A stretch of 64,000 bases of DNA. It comes from Bacillus sp. S3. GTDB lineage: Bacteria; Bacillota; Bacilli; Bacillales; Cytobacillaceae. How positions within the stretch are numbered: the stretch's first letter is position 1; each line of letters opens with the position of its first letter. This document shows positions 54,529 to 62,950 of this stretch, one piece after another. Below the pieces are notes generated by a model, which was not told the DNA's origin, searched no databases, and saw only the letters and a list, made by a program, of their open reading frames with translations. Both the position numbers and the translations under genes were made by a program. Where the stretch lies: positions 5,081,501 to 5,145,500 of the forward strand of contig NZ_CP039727.1 in assembly GCF_005154805.1 (NCBI RefSeq), read 5' to 3'.

Positions 54529-57500
54529 TTGAAAAAAATTTTTTCCATTCTTTCAGCTATACTCCTTATTATCAGTACCGCACCGGTTTATAGTGCATCT
54601 GCAGCTACGGATGTAACCAAGCCGGTATTTGAGAGCATTAGCGTAGATAAAAAAACAGCTACTGCCGGTGATACTGTAAAAGTGAGTGTGAGGGCGTCGG
54701 ATGATGTAGGAATTGGTTCTGTTTCATTGAGCTATCTAACCCCTGTTACTAAAAAGGCTACTCCAGTCAAACTAGTTTTGAATAATCAAACTTATGCCTA
54801 TGAGGGTACGGTTGATATTGACAATAATTTTGATTCGGGCAGCTATACAATCAATGCCCTTACGATTACTGATACTAGCAATAATACCATCACTCTGAAG
54901 TCATCTACAGCCCCTGAAAAAATGGCTGCCGGTGAATTTACCGTGAGCGGCACAGTTGGCACCATTGGTCCTGACCTGCAAAAACCGGTATTTGAAAGCA
55001 TCAGTATTGATAAGACAAAGATTCTTACCGGGAATACTGTTTCTGTAAGTGTGAAAGCATCAGATAATAGAGGAATCAACTTTATTTCTTTGAAGTATCA
55101 CACCCCTGCAAACAAGGAAATTCAAGTATCTTTGACTAATAATGCTGATACAAATGCATTTGAAGGAAAAATCACCCTATCCAATCTAGCGGCACTTGGT
55201 GTTTATTCAGTAAGCTATCTTTCCATTGTGGACCTTTCCGGGAATACTCTGAATGTAAATCTTGATTCGGAGTCCCAAAAGATGGCTAGCGGTGCGTTTA
55301 AGGTTGTTTCTGAATTAAATCCTCCTATGTTTACTAAACTATCGATTGATCAAAGTTTAGTAGCATCGGGAGATACAGTTCATTTTACAGTAGACGCTAC
55401 GGATGAATCAGGTCTGGCTTCAGCAACTTTGTATTACAAGGCACCTAAAAGTCAGGCAAAAGTAGCGGTCCCACTCCAAATTGACGGCACACATTTCATT
55501 GGTGCGTTTTCTGTTGCTGGAACTACCGAAGAAGGAAACTGGACGGTAGATTCCCTTGAAATAACAGACATTAATGATAATGTTGCTGTTATCGGCGCGG
55601 CTGCTTTAAGCGCAGGAAATTTCACTGTTAAAGATATTATCCCTCCCGCAAAGCCGGTGGTAAACACAGTAACCGATAAAGATTTGACTGTGACTGGCTC
55701 TGCTGAAGCTGGTTCTAAAGTTGATGTGAAAGCGAACGGAGCTGTGATTGGGTCTGCTGTGGCTGGTGCTGATGGCACATTCACAGTTACAATTGCAAAA
55801 CAAACAGCCGGCACAGAATTAACGGTTACGGCTACAGATGCTGCTGGCAATGTTAGTGACGCTGCTTCTACGGTTGTCAAAGACGTTACGGCTCCTGCTA
55901 AACCAGTGGTAAACACAGTAACCGATAAAGATTTGACTGTAACCGGCTCTGCTGAAGCGGGTTCTAAAGTTGATGTGAAAGCGAACGGAGCTGTGATTGG
56001 TTCCGCTGTGGCTGGTGTCGATGGCACATTCACAGTTACGATTGCAAAACAAACGGCAGGCACAGAATTAACGGTTACGGCTACAGATGCTGCTGGCAAT
56101 GTTAGTGACACTGCTTCTACGGTTGTCAAAGACGTTACGGCTCCTGCTAAACCAATGGTGAATCCAGTAACCGATAAGGATTTGACTGTAACTGGCTCTG
56201 CTGAAGCGGGTTCTAAAGTTGATGTGAAAGCGAACGGAGCTGTGATTGCTTCTGCTGTGGCTGGTGTCGACGGCGCATTCACAGTTACGATTGCAAAACA
56301 AGCGGCTGGCATAGAATTAACGGTTACAGCTACAGATGATGCTGGCAATGTTAGTGACGCTGCTTCTACGGTTGTCAAAGACGTTACGGCTCCTGCTAAA
56401 CCAGTGGTGAATTCAGTAACCGATAAAGATTTGACTGTAACTGGTTCTGCTGAAGCGGGTTCTAAAGTTGATGTGAAAGCGAACGGAGCTGTGATTGCTT
56501 CTGCTGTGACTGGTGTCGATGGCACATTCACAGTTACGATTGCAAAACAAACGGCCGGCACAGAATTAACGGTTACGGCTACAGATGCAGCTGGCAATGT
56601 TAGTGACGCTGCTTCTTTGGTTGTCAAAGACGTTACGGCTCCTGCTAAACCAGTGGTGAATCCAGTAACCGATAAAGATTTGACTGTAACTGGTTCTGCT
56701 GAAGCTGGTTCTAAAGTTGATGTGAAAGCGAACGGAGCTGTGATTGGTTCCGCTGTGGCTGGTGTCGATGGCACATTCACAGTTTCGATTGCAAAACAAA
56801 CGGCAGGCACAGAATTAACGGTTACGGCTACAGATGCTGCTGGCAATGTTAGTGACGCTGCTTCTTTGGTTGTCAAAGACGTAACGGCCCCTGCTAAACC
56901 AGTGGTGAATCCAGTAACCGATAAAGATTTGACTGTGACTGGCTCTGCTGAAGCTGGTTCTAAAGTTGATGTGAAAGCGAACGGAGCTGTGATTGCTTCT
57001 GCTGTGACTGGAACTGATGGTAAATTTACAGTTACGATTGCAAAACAAGCGGCTGGCATAGAATTAACGGTTACGGCTACAGATGCTGCTGGCAATGTTA
57101 GTGACGCTGCTTCTTTGGTTGTCAAAGACGTAACGGCCCCTGCTAAACCAGTGGTGAATCCAGTAACCGATAAAGATTTGACTGTGACTGGCTCTGCTGA
57201 AGCTGGTTCTAAAGTTGATGTGAAAGCGAACGGAGCTGTGATTGCTTCTGCTGTGACTGGAACTGATGGTAAATTTACAGTTACGATTGCAAAACAAGCG
57301 GCTGGCATAGAATTAACGGTTACGGCTACAGATGCTGCTGGCAATGTTAGTGACGCTGCTTCTTTGGTTGTCAAAGACGTAACGGCCCCTGCTAAGCCAG
57401 TTGTTCATCCAGTGTCTGAAACGGCAACTTCCCTTTCCGGGCATACTGAACCTGGTGTAAAAATTGAAGTAACAGCAAACGGGAAGATCATTGGTTCTGG

Positions 57501-58182
57501 AGTCGCTGGTACAGATGGTCATTTTACCATTATTATCACCGGTCAACTAGCTGGAACTACCTTAACCATTACGGCAACAGATGTGGCCGGTAACGTCAGT
57601 GATCAAACAACCATTGTTGTTTCGAAAAAACTATCCGGCTGGGTAAAAGATAATGGAACATGGTATTACTATGATCCAGCTACCTTTGTTGTAAAAACAG
57701 GCTGGTATAAAGTAAATGGAATTTGGTATTACTCTGACATGAGCGGAGCCATGCAAACGGGCTGGGTGAAAGACGGAGCTACCTGGTATTACCTTGACAG
57801 CGGCGGCGCTATGCAGACAGGCTGGCTCAAAACCGGGACTACCTGGTATTACTTAAATACCAGCGGTGCTATGCAAACGGGTTGGCTTAAACTTGGCACT
57901 TCCTGGTATTATTTACAAGCCAGTGGTGCTATGAAAACGGGTTGGCTCAAAGACGGGGCTAACTGGTATTACTTAAATGCCAACGGCGTAATGAAAACGG
58001 GCTGGCTCAAAAACGGAGCTGCCTGGTACTACTTAAATGCAAGTGGCATCATGCAAACCGGCTGGGTGAAACTTGGAACTACCTGGTATTATTTTAATAC
58101 CAGCGGCGTCATGGTAACCGGCTGGGTACAAATTTCCGGCAAGTCCTACTACTTTGATCCAAGCGGGGCATGGAAAAAATAA
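54529..58182 (+). CDS. giant secreted surface protein: 8 near-identical Ig-like repeats and 9 wall-binding repeats
   Basis: 1217 residues from the TTG at 54529, which has AGAGAGGG about 7-8 bases upstream and begins a classic signal peptide (KKIFSILSAILLIISTAPVYSASAA); a TTG at 54445 would precede it by 28 residues. Domains: three N-terminal Ig-like repeats (TKPVFESISVDKK type), eight Big_6-like repeats of 83 residues, and nine C-terminal GW/WYY wall-binding units. It lacks the TINGDVYIG beta segment of the two other paralogues. The repeats differ by only a few bases, unlike those of the first surface gene. Probably a matrix or adhesion protein docked on wall polymer. Confidence 0.88.
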   Translation: MKKIFSILSAILLIISTAPVYSASAATDVTKPVFESISVDKKTATAGDTVKVSVRASDDVGIGSVSLSYLTPVTKKATPVKLVLNNQTYAYEGTVDIDNNFDSGSYTINALTITDTSNNTITLKSSTAPEKMAAGEFTVSGTVGTIGPDLQKPVFESISIDKTKILTGNTVSVSVKASDNRGINFISLKYHTPANKEIQVSLTNNADTNAFEGKITLSNLAALGVYSVSYLSIVDLSGNTLNVNLDSESQKMASGAFKVVSELNPPMFTKLSIDQSLVASGDTVHFTVDATDESGLASATLYYKAPKSQAKVAVPLQIDGTHFIGAFSVAGTTEEGNWTVDSLEITDINDNVAVIGAAALSAGNFTVKDIIPPAKPVVNTVTDKDLTVTGSAEAGSKVDVKANGAVIGSAVAGADGTFTVTIAKQTAGTELTVTATDAAGNVSDAASTVVKDVTAPAKPVVNTVTDKDLTVTGSAEAGSKVDVKANGAVIGSAVAGVDGTFTVTIAKQTAGTELTVTATDAAGNVSDTASTVVKDVTAPAKPMVNPVTDKDLTVTGSAEAGSKVDVKANGAVIASAVAGVDGAFTVTIAKQAAGIELTVTATDDAGNVSDAASTVVKDVTAPAKPVVNSVTDKDLTVTGSAEAGSKVDVKANGAVIASAVTGVDGTFTVTIAKQTAGTELTVTATDAAGNVSDAASLVVKDVTAPAKPVVNPVTDKDLTVTGSAEAGSKVDVKANGAVIGSAVAGVDGTFTVSIAKQTAGTELTVTATDAAGNVSDAASLVVKDVTAPAKPVVNPVTDKDLTVTGSAEAGSKVDVKANGAVIASAVTGTDGKFTVTIAKQAAGIELTVTATDAAGNVSDAASLVVKDVTAPAKPVVNPVTDKDLTVTGSAEAGSKVDVKANGAVIASAVTGTDGKFTVTIAKQAAGIELTVTATDAAGNVSDAASLVVKDVTAPAKPVVHPVSETATSLSGHTEPGVKIEVTANGKIIGSGVAGTDGHFTIIITGQLAGTTLTITATDVAGNVSDQTTIVVSKKLSGWVKDNGTWYYYDPATFVVKTGWYKVNGIWYYSDMSGAMQTGWVKDGATWYYLDSGGAMQTGWLKTGTTWYYLNTSGAMQTGWLKLGTSWYYLQASGAMKTGWLKDGANWYYLNANGVMKTGWLKNGAAWYYLNASGIMQTGWVKLGTTWYYFNTSGVMVTGWVQISGKSYYFDPSGAWKK
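55637..57630 (+). repeat. eight tandem 249-bp Ig-domain repeats
   Basis: Exact 249-base (83-residue) period through the third surface gene. The sixth and seventh copies (about 56890-57390) appear identical at DNA level, judged from identical translations in two frames. The eighth copy is diverged (HPVSETATSLSG). Confidence 0.9.
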
Positions 58183-58213
58183 TCATTAGGTAGATATCTG
58201 AATACGTTATTAC

Positions 58214-58252
58214 GAGCCAGTCCTCTTATGAAAGTGTGGGGCTGGCTTTTTT
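58214..58252 (+). terminator. terminator of the third surface gene
   Basis: AGCCAGTCC pairs with GGGCTGGCT, followed by TTTTTT. The same AGCCAG.../...CTGGCT type recurs at 60639, 60870 and 62233. Confidence 0.85.
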
Positions 58253-58316
58253 ATGCCACGCATAAATGCGGCAGGTTCTCTTATCCAAGCTTCTTCTTTC
58301 TCCCTCAGCATCCTTT

Positions 58317-58823
58317 TCATTTTTTTCGATAATATTTATTTTCCACGAAGTGCGCCATGATGCCGAACAGCACCCCAAACAAGATGCCGTTTAACACGGG
58401 ATTGTCTAGAAATGTAGAGACCTTCATGATGGGGGAGTCATGCGAAAACAGACCCAAATCCATTCCGATGACCAGGCCAATAAAGAAACCGGAAAGATAG
58501 GTTCTTTTTTCGACCGCCTTGCCTTCGAGCTTGTTGTTATTGACTATTGCCGAATTAAACGCCTGCCACATCGCAAAGCCGTAAAGCGATGGATAGAACA
58601 GGCCCCAGCTGTAATCAATTATTTGATGGGGAGCATCAAGGTCGCCATCAAATGCCTCGAGGAGCACCAAATTTAAGTTTGAGTTTAGATTGATCAAGAA
58701 TTCTAATACAAGCAGTACTATGCCAATCAAGTATTCCTTGGTGTACAGCTGCCCAAAGCCCGGGAGCACAAGTGACCAAAGCATGGCAGCATATGGAGAT
58801 TTATAAGGCCGGCTACTTCTCAT
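58317..58823 (-). CDS. hypothetical integral membrane protein
   Basis: 168 residues with about four or five hydrophobic segments. LWSLVLPGFGQLYTKEYLIGI near the N-terminus is the PGxGQxY motif seen in TM2-like proteins; later segments are IDYSWGLFYPSLYGFAMWQAF, LSGFFIGLVIGMDLGLF and LNGILFGVLFGIMAHFV. AGGGAG lies 8 bases before the ATG. Function unknown. It converges with the surface-protein gene. Confidence 0.65.
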   Translation of the reverse strand: MRSSRPYKSPYAAMLWSLVLPGFGQLYTKEYLIGIVLLVLEFLINLNSNLNLVLLEAFDGDLDAPHQIIDYSWGLFYPSLYGFAMWQAFNSAIVNNNKLEGKAVEKRTYLSGFFIGLVIGMDLGLFSHDSPIMKVSTFLDNPVLNGILFGVLFGIMAHFVENKYYRKK

Positions 58824-58964
58824 GATGACATCTCCCTAAAAATGTAATATACAACTATAATTTCAGCGGGAGCACGCCAGAATCCTTCTTATTCCATTCT
58901 TGTTCACACATTTTGGGAGTTTTGTCCTCAAAAGCACAATCCGAATAGGAGAATATTCCCAAAT

Positions 58965-59016
58965 GGTGCCTGACACTCTTTCTATTATGCTCGTGTTGTT
59001 TATGGTGTCAGGCACC
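58965..59016. repeat. GGTGCCTGACAC inverted repeat (REP-like element)
   Basis: GGTGCCTGACAC at 58965-58976 and its complement GTGTCAGGCACC at 59005-59016 enclose 28 bases, followed by GTTTTT. This palindrome is seen as an interspersed repeat in Bacillus-type genomes (general knowledge). Confidence 0.75.
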
Positions 59017-59130
59017 GTTTTTGGGTTTTTCCTTAAAAAGGGTAATTTATATTCCTTTTAAAGGCGATGTTTTCGTTTGGATTGGGAGTTATTTTCTTTA
59101 AGAGTTTTTGAAAGTTTGTTGTTTTTTAGA

Positions 59131-59235
59131 TTCGCTGATTGAAGTGTGAAATACGCCGATTGAACTTCGAAATTCGCTGATTGAACCCTCAGATTCGCTG
59201 ATAGAAACCCGAAATTAGCTGATTGACGGTATCCG
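59131..59235. repeat. 21-bp tandem array, five units
   Basis: Units start at 59131, 59152, 59173, 59194 and 59215, each beginning TTCGCTGATTGAA or a close variant (TACGCCGATTGAA, TTCGCTGATAGAA, TTAGCTGATTGAC). The first 13 bases are conserved, the last 8 vary. It lies between the membrane-protein gene and the LysM gene, with no ORF. Confidence 0.85.
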
Positions 59236-59399
59236 TACTGGATTCGAGTCTATTTTTCCCATCAAATCCTACCCCTTCTACGGCAAAACCCACTATTATT
59301 CTTGTGAATTCTTCGAGTTTCGCAATATTTTCCCTCAAAACGTTAGCAAACTATGGTAAAATGAAGAAAAATATGAAATTTTGAGGTGATTTTTACTAG

Positions 59400-60626
59400 A
59401 TGAAGAAAACTATTGTTCGCACACTATCGACAACTGCTCTTTTTTCGACACTTTTTGCCGGTTCGGCCCTTGCAGATACCTACAAAGTCCAAAAAGGCGA
59501 TACCCTATCGAAAATCGCCTCCAAATATAAGACGACTGTCAATGGCATTAAGGCGCAGAACGGTCTGACATCCGACCGTATCTATGAAAATCAAATTTTG
59601 CAAATTTCCACCGCTCCTGAGACTTCAACTGTCCAGGCTGTACAGCAGACCACCTATACCGTTGTCAGCGGTGACGCGTTGATCAAAATCGCCAACCGCT
59701 ACGGTGTGACGGTCGGCGAGCTGCAGCAGTGGAATGGTCTGAAAAGCACGTTGATCTATGTGGGACAAGTCTTGAAGGTATCCGCTCCCGGCCAAACGGT
59801 GACCATAACTGTGCCACAGCCGGCGAAACCGGCACCGACGCCAGCACCAGCTCCGACACCGGGTGTGCAAGCCCCAACGAGTGAGTACACTGTCAAAAGC
59901 GGCGACAGCCTGAGCAAAATTGGTGTCCGATTCAGCATGACGGTTCAGCAGTTGAAAACATTGAATAACTTGACCTCCGACATGATCTACGTCGGACAGA
60001 AGCTGAAAGTGACGGGTGCGTCCGCCCCGACTCCTGTGACTCCTCCTCCAGCAGCTGTACAGCCGCCGGCATCTGGTGAGTATGTGGTCAAAAGTGGGGA
60101 TACGCTTGGCAAGATTGCCGGTATATACAACATGACTGTGGCAAACTTGAAGGCGTTGAACAGCTTATCCTCCGACATGATTTATGTCGGGCAAAAACTG
60201 AAGGTAACGGGCACGGCGAGTACTGCGCCAACTCCGGCACCGGCACCTGTCCCGCAGGGTGATTTTTCAACGAAGATGGTCACTATAGGAAAGAGTTTAA
60301 TGGGGACGCCATATGTGTGGGGCGGCAGCACCAAGTCCGGCTTCGATTGCAGCGGGTTCATCTATTATGTCGCGAACCAGGCCGGCAACAAGATCGGCCG
60401 CTATTCCGCCGCTGGCTACTATGACCGCAGCTATTATGTTGACAGTCCTCAGCCCGGCGATATCGTATTCTTTCAAAATACCTATAAACAGGGAATCTCC
60501 CACCTGGGTATTTACATCGGTGACAATCAATTCCTTCATGCCGATGAAAAAAGAGGAGTTATGATCTCTAATTTAAGCAACAGCTATTATAAAGCGCATT
60601 TTGCGGCGTTTAAGCGATTCTACTAA
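59400..60626 (+). CDS. secreted LysM-NlpC/P60 peptidoglycan endopeptidase
   Basis: 408 residues: signal peptide (1-25, ending GSALA), four LysM domains (about 27-70, 84-128, 161-204, 226-270; each Y-x-V-x-x-G-D-x-L) joined by Pro/Ala/Thr-rich linkers, and a C-terminal NlpC/P60 domain (about 285-408) with catalytic Cys in [12 protein letters not shown] and His in [14 protein letters not shown]. LytF/CwlS/LytE-type D,L-endopeptidase that cuts stem peptides at division or separation sites. GAGGTGAT upstream of the ATG. Codons are more GC-rich than in the polysaccharide region. Own terminator behind. Confidence 0.94.
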   Translation: MKKTIVRTLSTTALFSTLFAGSALADTYKVQKGDTLSKIASKYKTTVNGIKAQNGLTSDRIYENQILQISTAPETSTVQAVQQTTYTVVSGDALIKIANRYGVTVGELQQWNGLKSTLIYVGQVLKVSAPGQTVTITVPQPAKPAPTPAPAPTPGVQAPTSEYTVKSGDSLSKIGVRFSMTVQQLKTLNNLTSDMIYVGQKLKVTGASAPTPVTPPPAAVQPPASGEYVVKSGDTLGKIAGIYNMTVANLKALNSLSSDMIYVGQKLKVTGTASTAPTPAPAPVPQGDFSTKMVTIGKSLMGTPYVWGGSTKSGFDCSGFIYYVANQAGNKIGRYSAAGYYDRSYYVDSPQPGDIVFFQNTYKQGISHLGIYIGDNQFLHADEKRGVMISNLSNSYYKAHFAAFKRFY

Positions 60627-60638
60627 ATCGTTTAGTCC

Positions 60639-60674
60639 GAGCCAGTCTCCTATTTTGGGAGATTGGCTTTTTTG
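60639..60674 (+). terminator. terminator of the LysM-NlpC/P60 gene
   Basis: AGCCAGTCTCC pairs with GGAGATTGGCT (one G-U), then TTTTTTG. Confidence 0.9.
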
Positions 60675-60746
60675 ATTTTGTGAGGTTTAAAAGATTGATA
60701 GCTTGTCCATACTGAGGATAGTTCTTATTATGAGGGGGATTTAAGG

Positions 60747-60884
60747 ATGAAGGAGAGCGGTCTGCTATTTTCGGAGTTTGCAAATGAGGATGGATTTGAA
60801 CTAAACAAGTATTTGACGCAATTATTTGAGTACATTTCTAATATGCCAAAAACAGAAACTACCAATACCGAGCCATCCCCTTGA
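60747..60884 (+). CDS. small hypothetical protein, 45 residues
   Basis: ATG with GGGGG 8 bases upstream. The protein is acidic, with a hydrophobic middle (KYLTQLFEYISNMP) and a polar end (TETTNTEPSP). The stop lies inside a terminator stem, as expected for a compact transcription unit. No family recognised; could be a small regulator or just a short ORF. Confidence 0.45.
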   Translation: MKESGLLFSEFANEDGFELNKYLTQLFEYISNMPKTETTNTEPSP

Positions 60885-60907
60885 TGATCAGGGGAGTGGC
60901 TTTTTTG
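60870..60907 (+). terminator. terminator overlapping the small ORF end
   Basis: AGCCATCCCC pairs with GGGGAGTGGCT (one bulge, loop TTGATGATCA), followed by TTTTTTG. Confidence 0.8.
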
Positions 60908-60923
60908 ATTTTGGGGGTTATCT

Positions 60924-61091
60924 ATCGACGATGTTTGGAGCTTTATCAACGAATTTTGGCTTACTATCAACGACTTTGAAGCTATTATCGACAACTTCCC
61001 AAGGTTTATCAACAACTTTTTACTTTTTATCGACGACTTTTCAGCTTCTATCAACCACTTTCGGCTTTTTATCGACGACTTTTTGGGTTCA
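60924..61091. repeat. 21-bp tandem array, eight units
   Basis: Units at 60924, 60945, 60966, 60987, 61008, 61029, 61050 and 61071 all begin ATCAACGACTTT or a variant (ATCGACGATGTT, ATCAACGAATTT, ATCGACAACTTC, ATCAACCACTTT), and a partial ninth ATCGATGG follows. It has the same 21-base period as the 59131 array but a different sequence. In one frame it reads L-S-T-T-F-x-x repeats, but no RBS or start fits that ORF. Confidence 0.9.
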
Positions 61092-61256
61092 TATCGATGG
61101 TTCTCATGGTTTTTTGGGGGGAAATTTCTCCTTTTTTGTTTGACTTTATCGAATTCGGGGGATGCAAATTTTGTCTGACGATTTAAAAAGGATTTTCAGC
61201 AATTTGGACTAATTTTAATAGGTTAACAGGTCATAAAAACATGAGGTGAGTTCATT

Positions 61257-62219
61257 TTGAAAAAAAAGGTTTGGACTTTGATGTTGGGGGCATTGCTGCT
61301 GCTGGGGGTTCCGGGTGTGGCGTCGGCGGGTTGGACGGTTGATAGCGGGAAGTGGCGTTATGTGGATGCTGGCGTGAAGCGGACGGGTTGGTTGCTGGAC
61401 GGAAAGGACTGGTTCTATTTGGACCGGGCTGGTGTGATGAAGACCGGCTGGATGCTTGATGGCGGGCGCTGGTATTACTTGGGTCGGTCGGGCGCGATGA
61501 AGACCGGCTGGGTGCTTGATGGCGGGCGCTGGTACTACTTGGATCGGTCGGGCGCGATGAAGACTGGGTGGATGCTCGATGGCGGACGCTGGTACTATTT
61601 GAGTCAGTCGGGCGCGATGAAGACTGGATGGGTGCTCGATGGCGGGCGCTGGTACTATTTGAGTTATTCTGGAGCGATGCGGACGGGCTGGCTTCAGGAA
61701 AGATGGATGACCTACTTCTTGGATCAGAGTGGTGCGATGGTGACGGGGTGGCAGGAGCTTGCCGGCGGCCGGTATTATTTTGATCCACGGTCTGGCGGGA
61801 TGATGCGGCAGAATTTCGTTAGCGGGTACTACTTGATGGATGATGGCCGAATGTCGAATGCCGGGAGTGCGGCGGTGGTGTCGGTGGTCGAGGATTTGAA
61901 AAAGTCGATTAATGTCGGGATCACCAAGGCTGAGCTTGTTGAGAAGGTTGGAACGGGCTACCACGATCTGGTTGGAATTGAAGGAGAAAAGTATTGGCTT
62001 TATACGTTGAAGGTTGCGGGCGAAGGTGATTTTAAGGCTGTGAAGTGGAGTGCCGACGACTTTGGCGCTGAGGATTTGGGAACAGGTGCCGCAGATGTCA
62101 TCATGCTCGTCTTTTGGGACAAAGACGGGAAGGCGTTCCGGGTGTCGCTGGACTACTTCGACGCAGCGCACAAGTTCCACCACTACTATTCTGGAAATTT
62201 TGATTACGAGTATAATTGA
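61257..62219 (+). CDS. secreted wall-binding-repeat protein with unknown C-terminal domain
   Basis: 320 residues from a TTG with GAGGTGA 7 bases upstream. Signal peptide (KKKVWTLMLGALLLLGVPGVASA), then about eight GW/WYY wall-binding units (to about residue 185; GWMLDGGRWYYL type), then a unique domain of about 120 residues (KSINVGITKAELVEKVG..., KYWLYTLKVAGEGDF, ADVIMLVFWDKDGKAFRVSLDYFD). The gene is GC-rich (GGCGGGCGCTGG...) and its repeats nearly identical, unlike the A/T-rich surface genes. The C-terminal domain was not recognised. The terminator follows. Confidence 0.85.
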   Translation: MKKKVWTLMLGALLLLGVPGVASAGWTVDSGKWRYVDAGVKRTGWLLDGKDWFYLDRAGVMKTGWMLDGGRWYYLGRSGAMKTGWVLDGGRWYYLDRSGAMKTGWMLDGGRWYYLSQSGAMKTGWVLDGGRWYYLSYSGAMRTGWLQERWMTYFLDQSGAMVTGWQELAGGRYYFDPRSGGMMRQNFVSGYYLMDDGRMSNAGSAAVVSVVEDLKKSINVGITKAELVEKVGTGYHDLVGIEGEKYWLYTLKVAGEGDFKAVKWSADDFGAEDLGTGAADVIMLVFWDKDGKAFRVSLDYFDAAHKFHHYYSGNFDYEYN

Positions 62220-62232
62220 TTTAAAGTTAGTT

Positions 62233-62266
62233 GGCCAGTCCCTGGGGTGCGGGGACTGGCTTTTTT
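62233..62266 (+). terminator. terminator of the wall-binding protein gene
   Basis: GCCAGTCCC pairs with GGGACTGGC within a 10-bp stem and is followed by TTTTTT. Confidence 0.9.
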
Positions 62267-62294
62267 GTGGGGTTTGGTTCATTGGTGTTGGGTT

Positions 62295-62720
62295 CATTTA
62301 CCGAATGGGTGGTTTTTTTCTTGCTTTGGTCAATGTAACCCCGGCTCATTTACCGATGCGGTCCCCTTTTTCTTGCTTTGGTCAATGTAACTGGATTTCA
62401 TTTACCGATGGGGCTCTCTTTTTCTTGCTTTGGTCAATGTAACTGGCTTTCATTTACCGATCGGGTCCTCTTTTTCTTGCTTTGGTCAATGTAACGCGAT
62501 TTCATTTACCGATGAGGTCCCCTTTTTCTTGCTTTGGTCAATGTAACCCGATTTCATTTACCGATTGGGCTCTCTTTTTCGTGCTGTGGTCAATGTAACG
62601 CGATTTCATTTACCGATGAGGTTCTCTTTTTCTTGCTTCGGTCAATGTAACTGGATTTCATTTACCGATGGGGCCCTCTTTTTCTTGCTTTGGTTAATGT
62701 AACCCGATTTCATTTACCGA
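62295..62720. repeat. 52-bp tandem array, eight units and a partial ninth
   Basis: CATTTACCGA occurs at 62295, 62347, 62399, 62451, 62503, 62555, 62607, 62659 and 62711, an exact 52-base period. Each unit also carries CTCTTTTTCTTGCTTTGG and TCAATGTAAC blocks. A few bases after CATTTACCGA and after GTAAC vary. Contiguous and non-coding except that the last unit overlaps the end of the minus-strand gene at 62710. Confidence 0.95.
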
Positions 62721-62913
62721 TCGACTTTCTTTTTTCTCTTTCCGGGTAATGAGCGGGTTTCCCTTTCCTTTTTGCAATAAAAGCCGCCCCTAGATAACAT
62801 CCAACCCCTATTATATTCTTTATTATGTTACCTATCTGACCAAGGTTATCAATGGTTAATGCAATCAAAATGCTGCCTAACATCATGAGTAAAATAGCAA
62901 AAAGTAATTTCAA
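62710..62913 (-). CDS. small two-segment membrane protein
   Basis: 67 residues with two hydrophobic segments (about 3-20 and 33-48) and a basic C-terminus (KRKGKPAHYPEREKRKSIGK). Start is TTG at 62913; AAAGGAGG is present but about 12 bases away, longer than ideal. The last codons lie inside the 52-bp array. Function unknown. Confidence 0.5.
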   Translation of the reverse strand: MKLLFAILLMMLGSILIALTIDNLGQIGNIIKNIIGVGCYLGAAFIAKRKGKPAHYPEREKRKSIGK

Positions 62914-62950
62914 ACTTATCTTAATCCTCCTTTCAGGAATGGGTAAAAAA

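Noticed and set aside
55452..57374. 640-residue ORF on the minus strand across the third surface gene
   Set aside because: It is antisense to the 249-bp repeats and only repeats because they do; it has no RBS and a Thr/Ala/Val-rich composition. The plus frame has a signal peptide and wall-binding repeats.
60826..61143. 105-residue ORF through the second 21-bp array (LSTTFxx repeats)
   Set aside because: The reading frame follows from the 21-base period. No RBS; it starts inside another small ORF and runs through a terminator.
61215..62297. 360-residue ORF on the minus strand across the wall-binding gene
   Set aside because: Antisense shadow caused by the high GC of the plus-strand gene; Pro/His-rich, no family features.
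62295..62720. CRISPR array
   Set aside because: Units are almost wholly conserved at a fixed 52-base step with no unique spacers; there are no cas genes.
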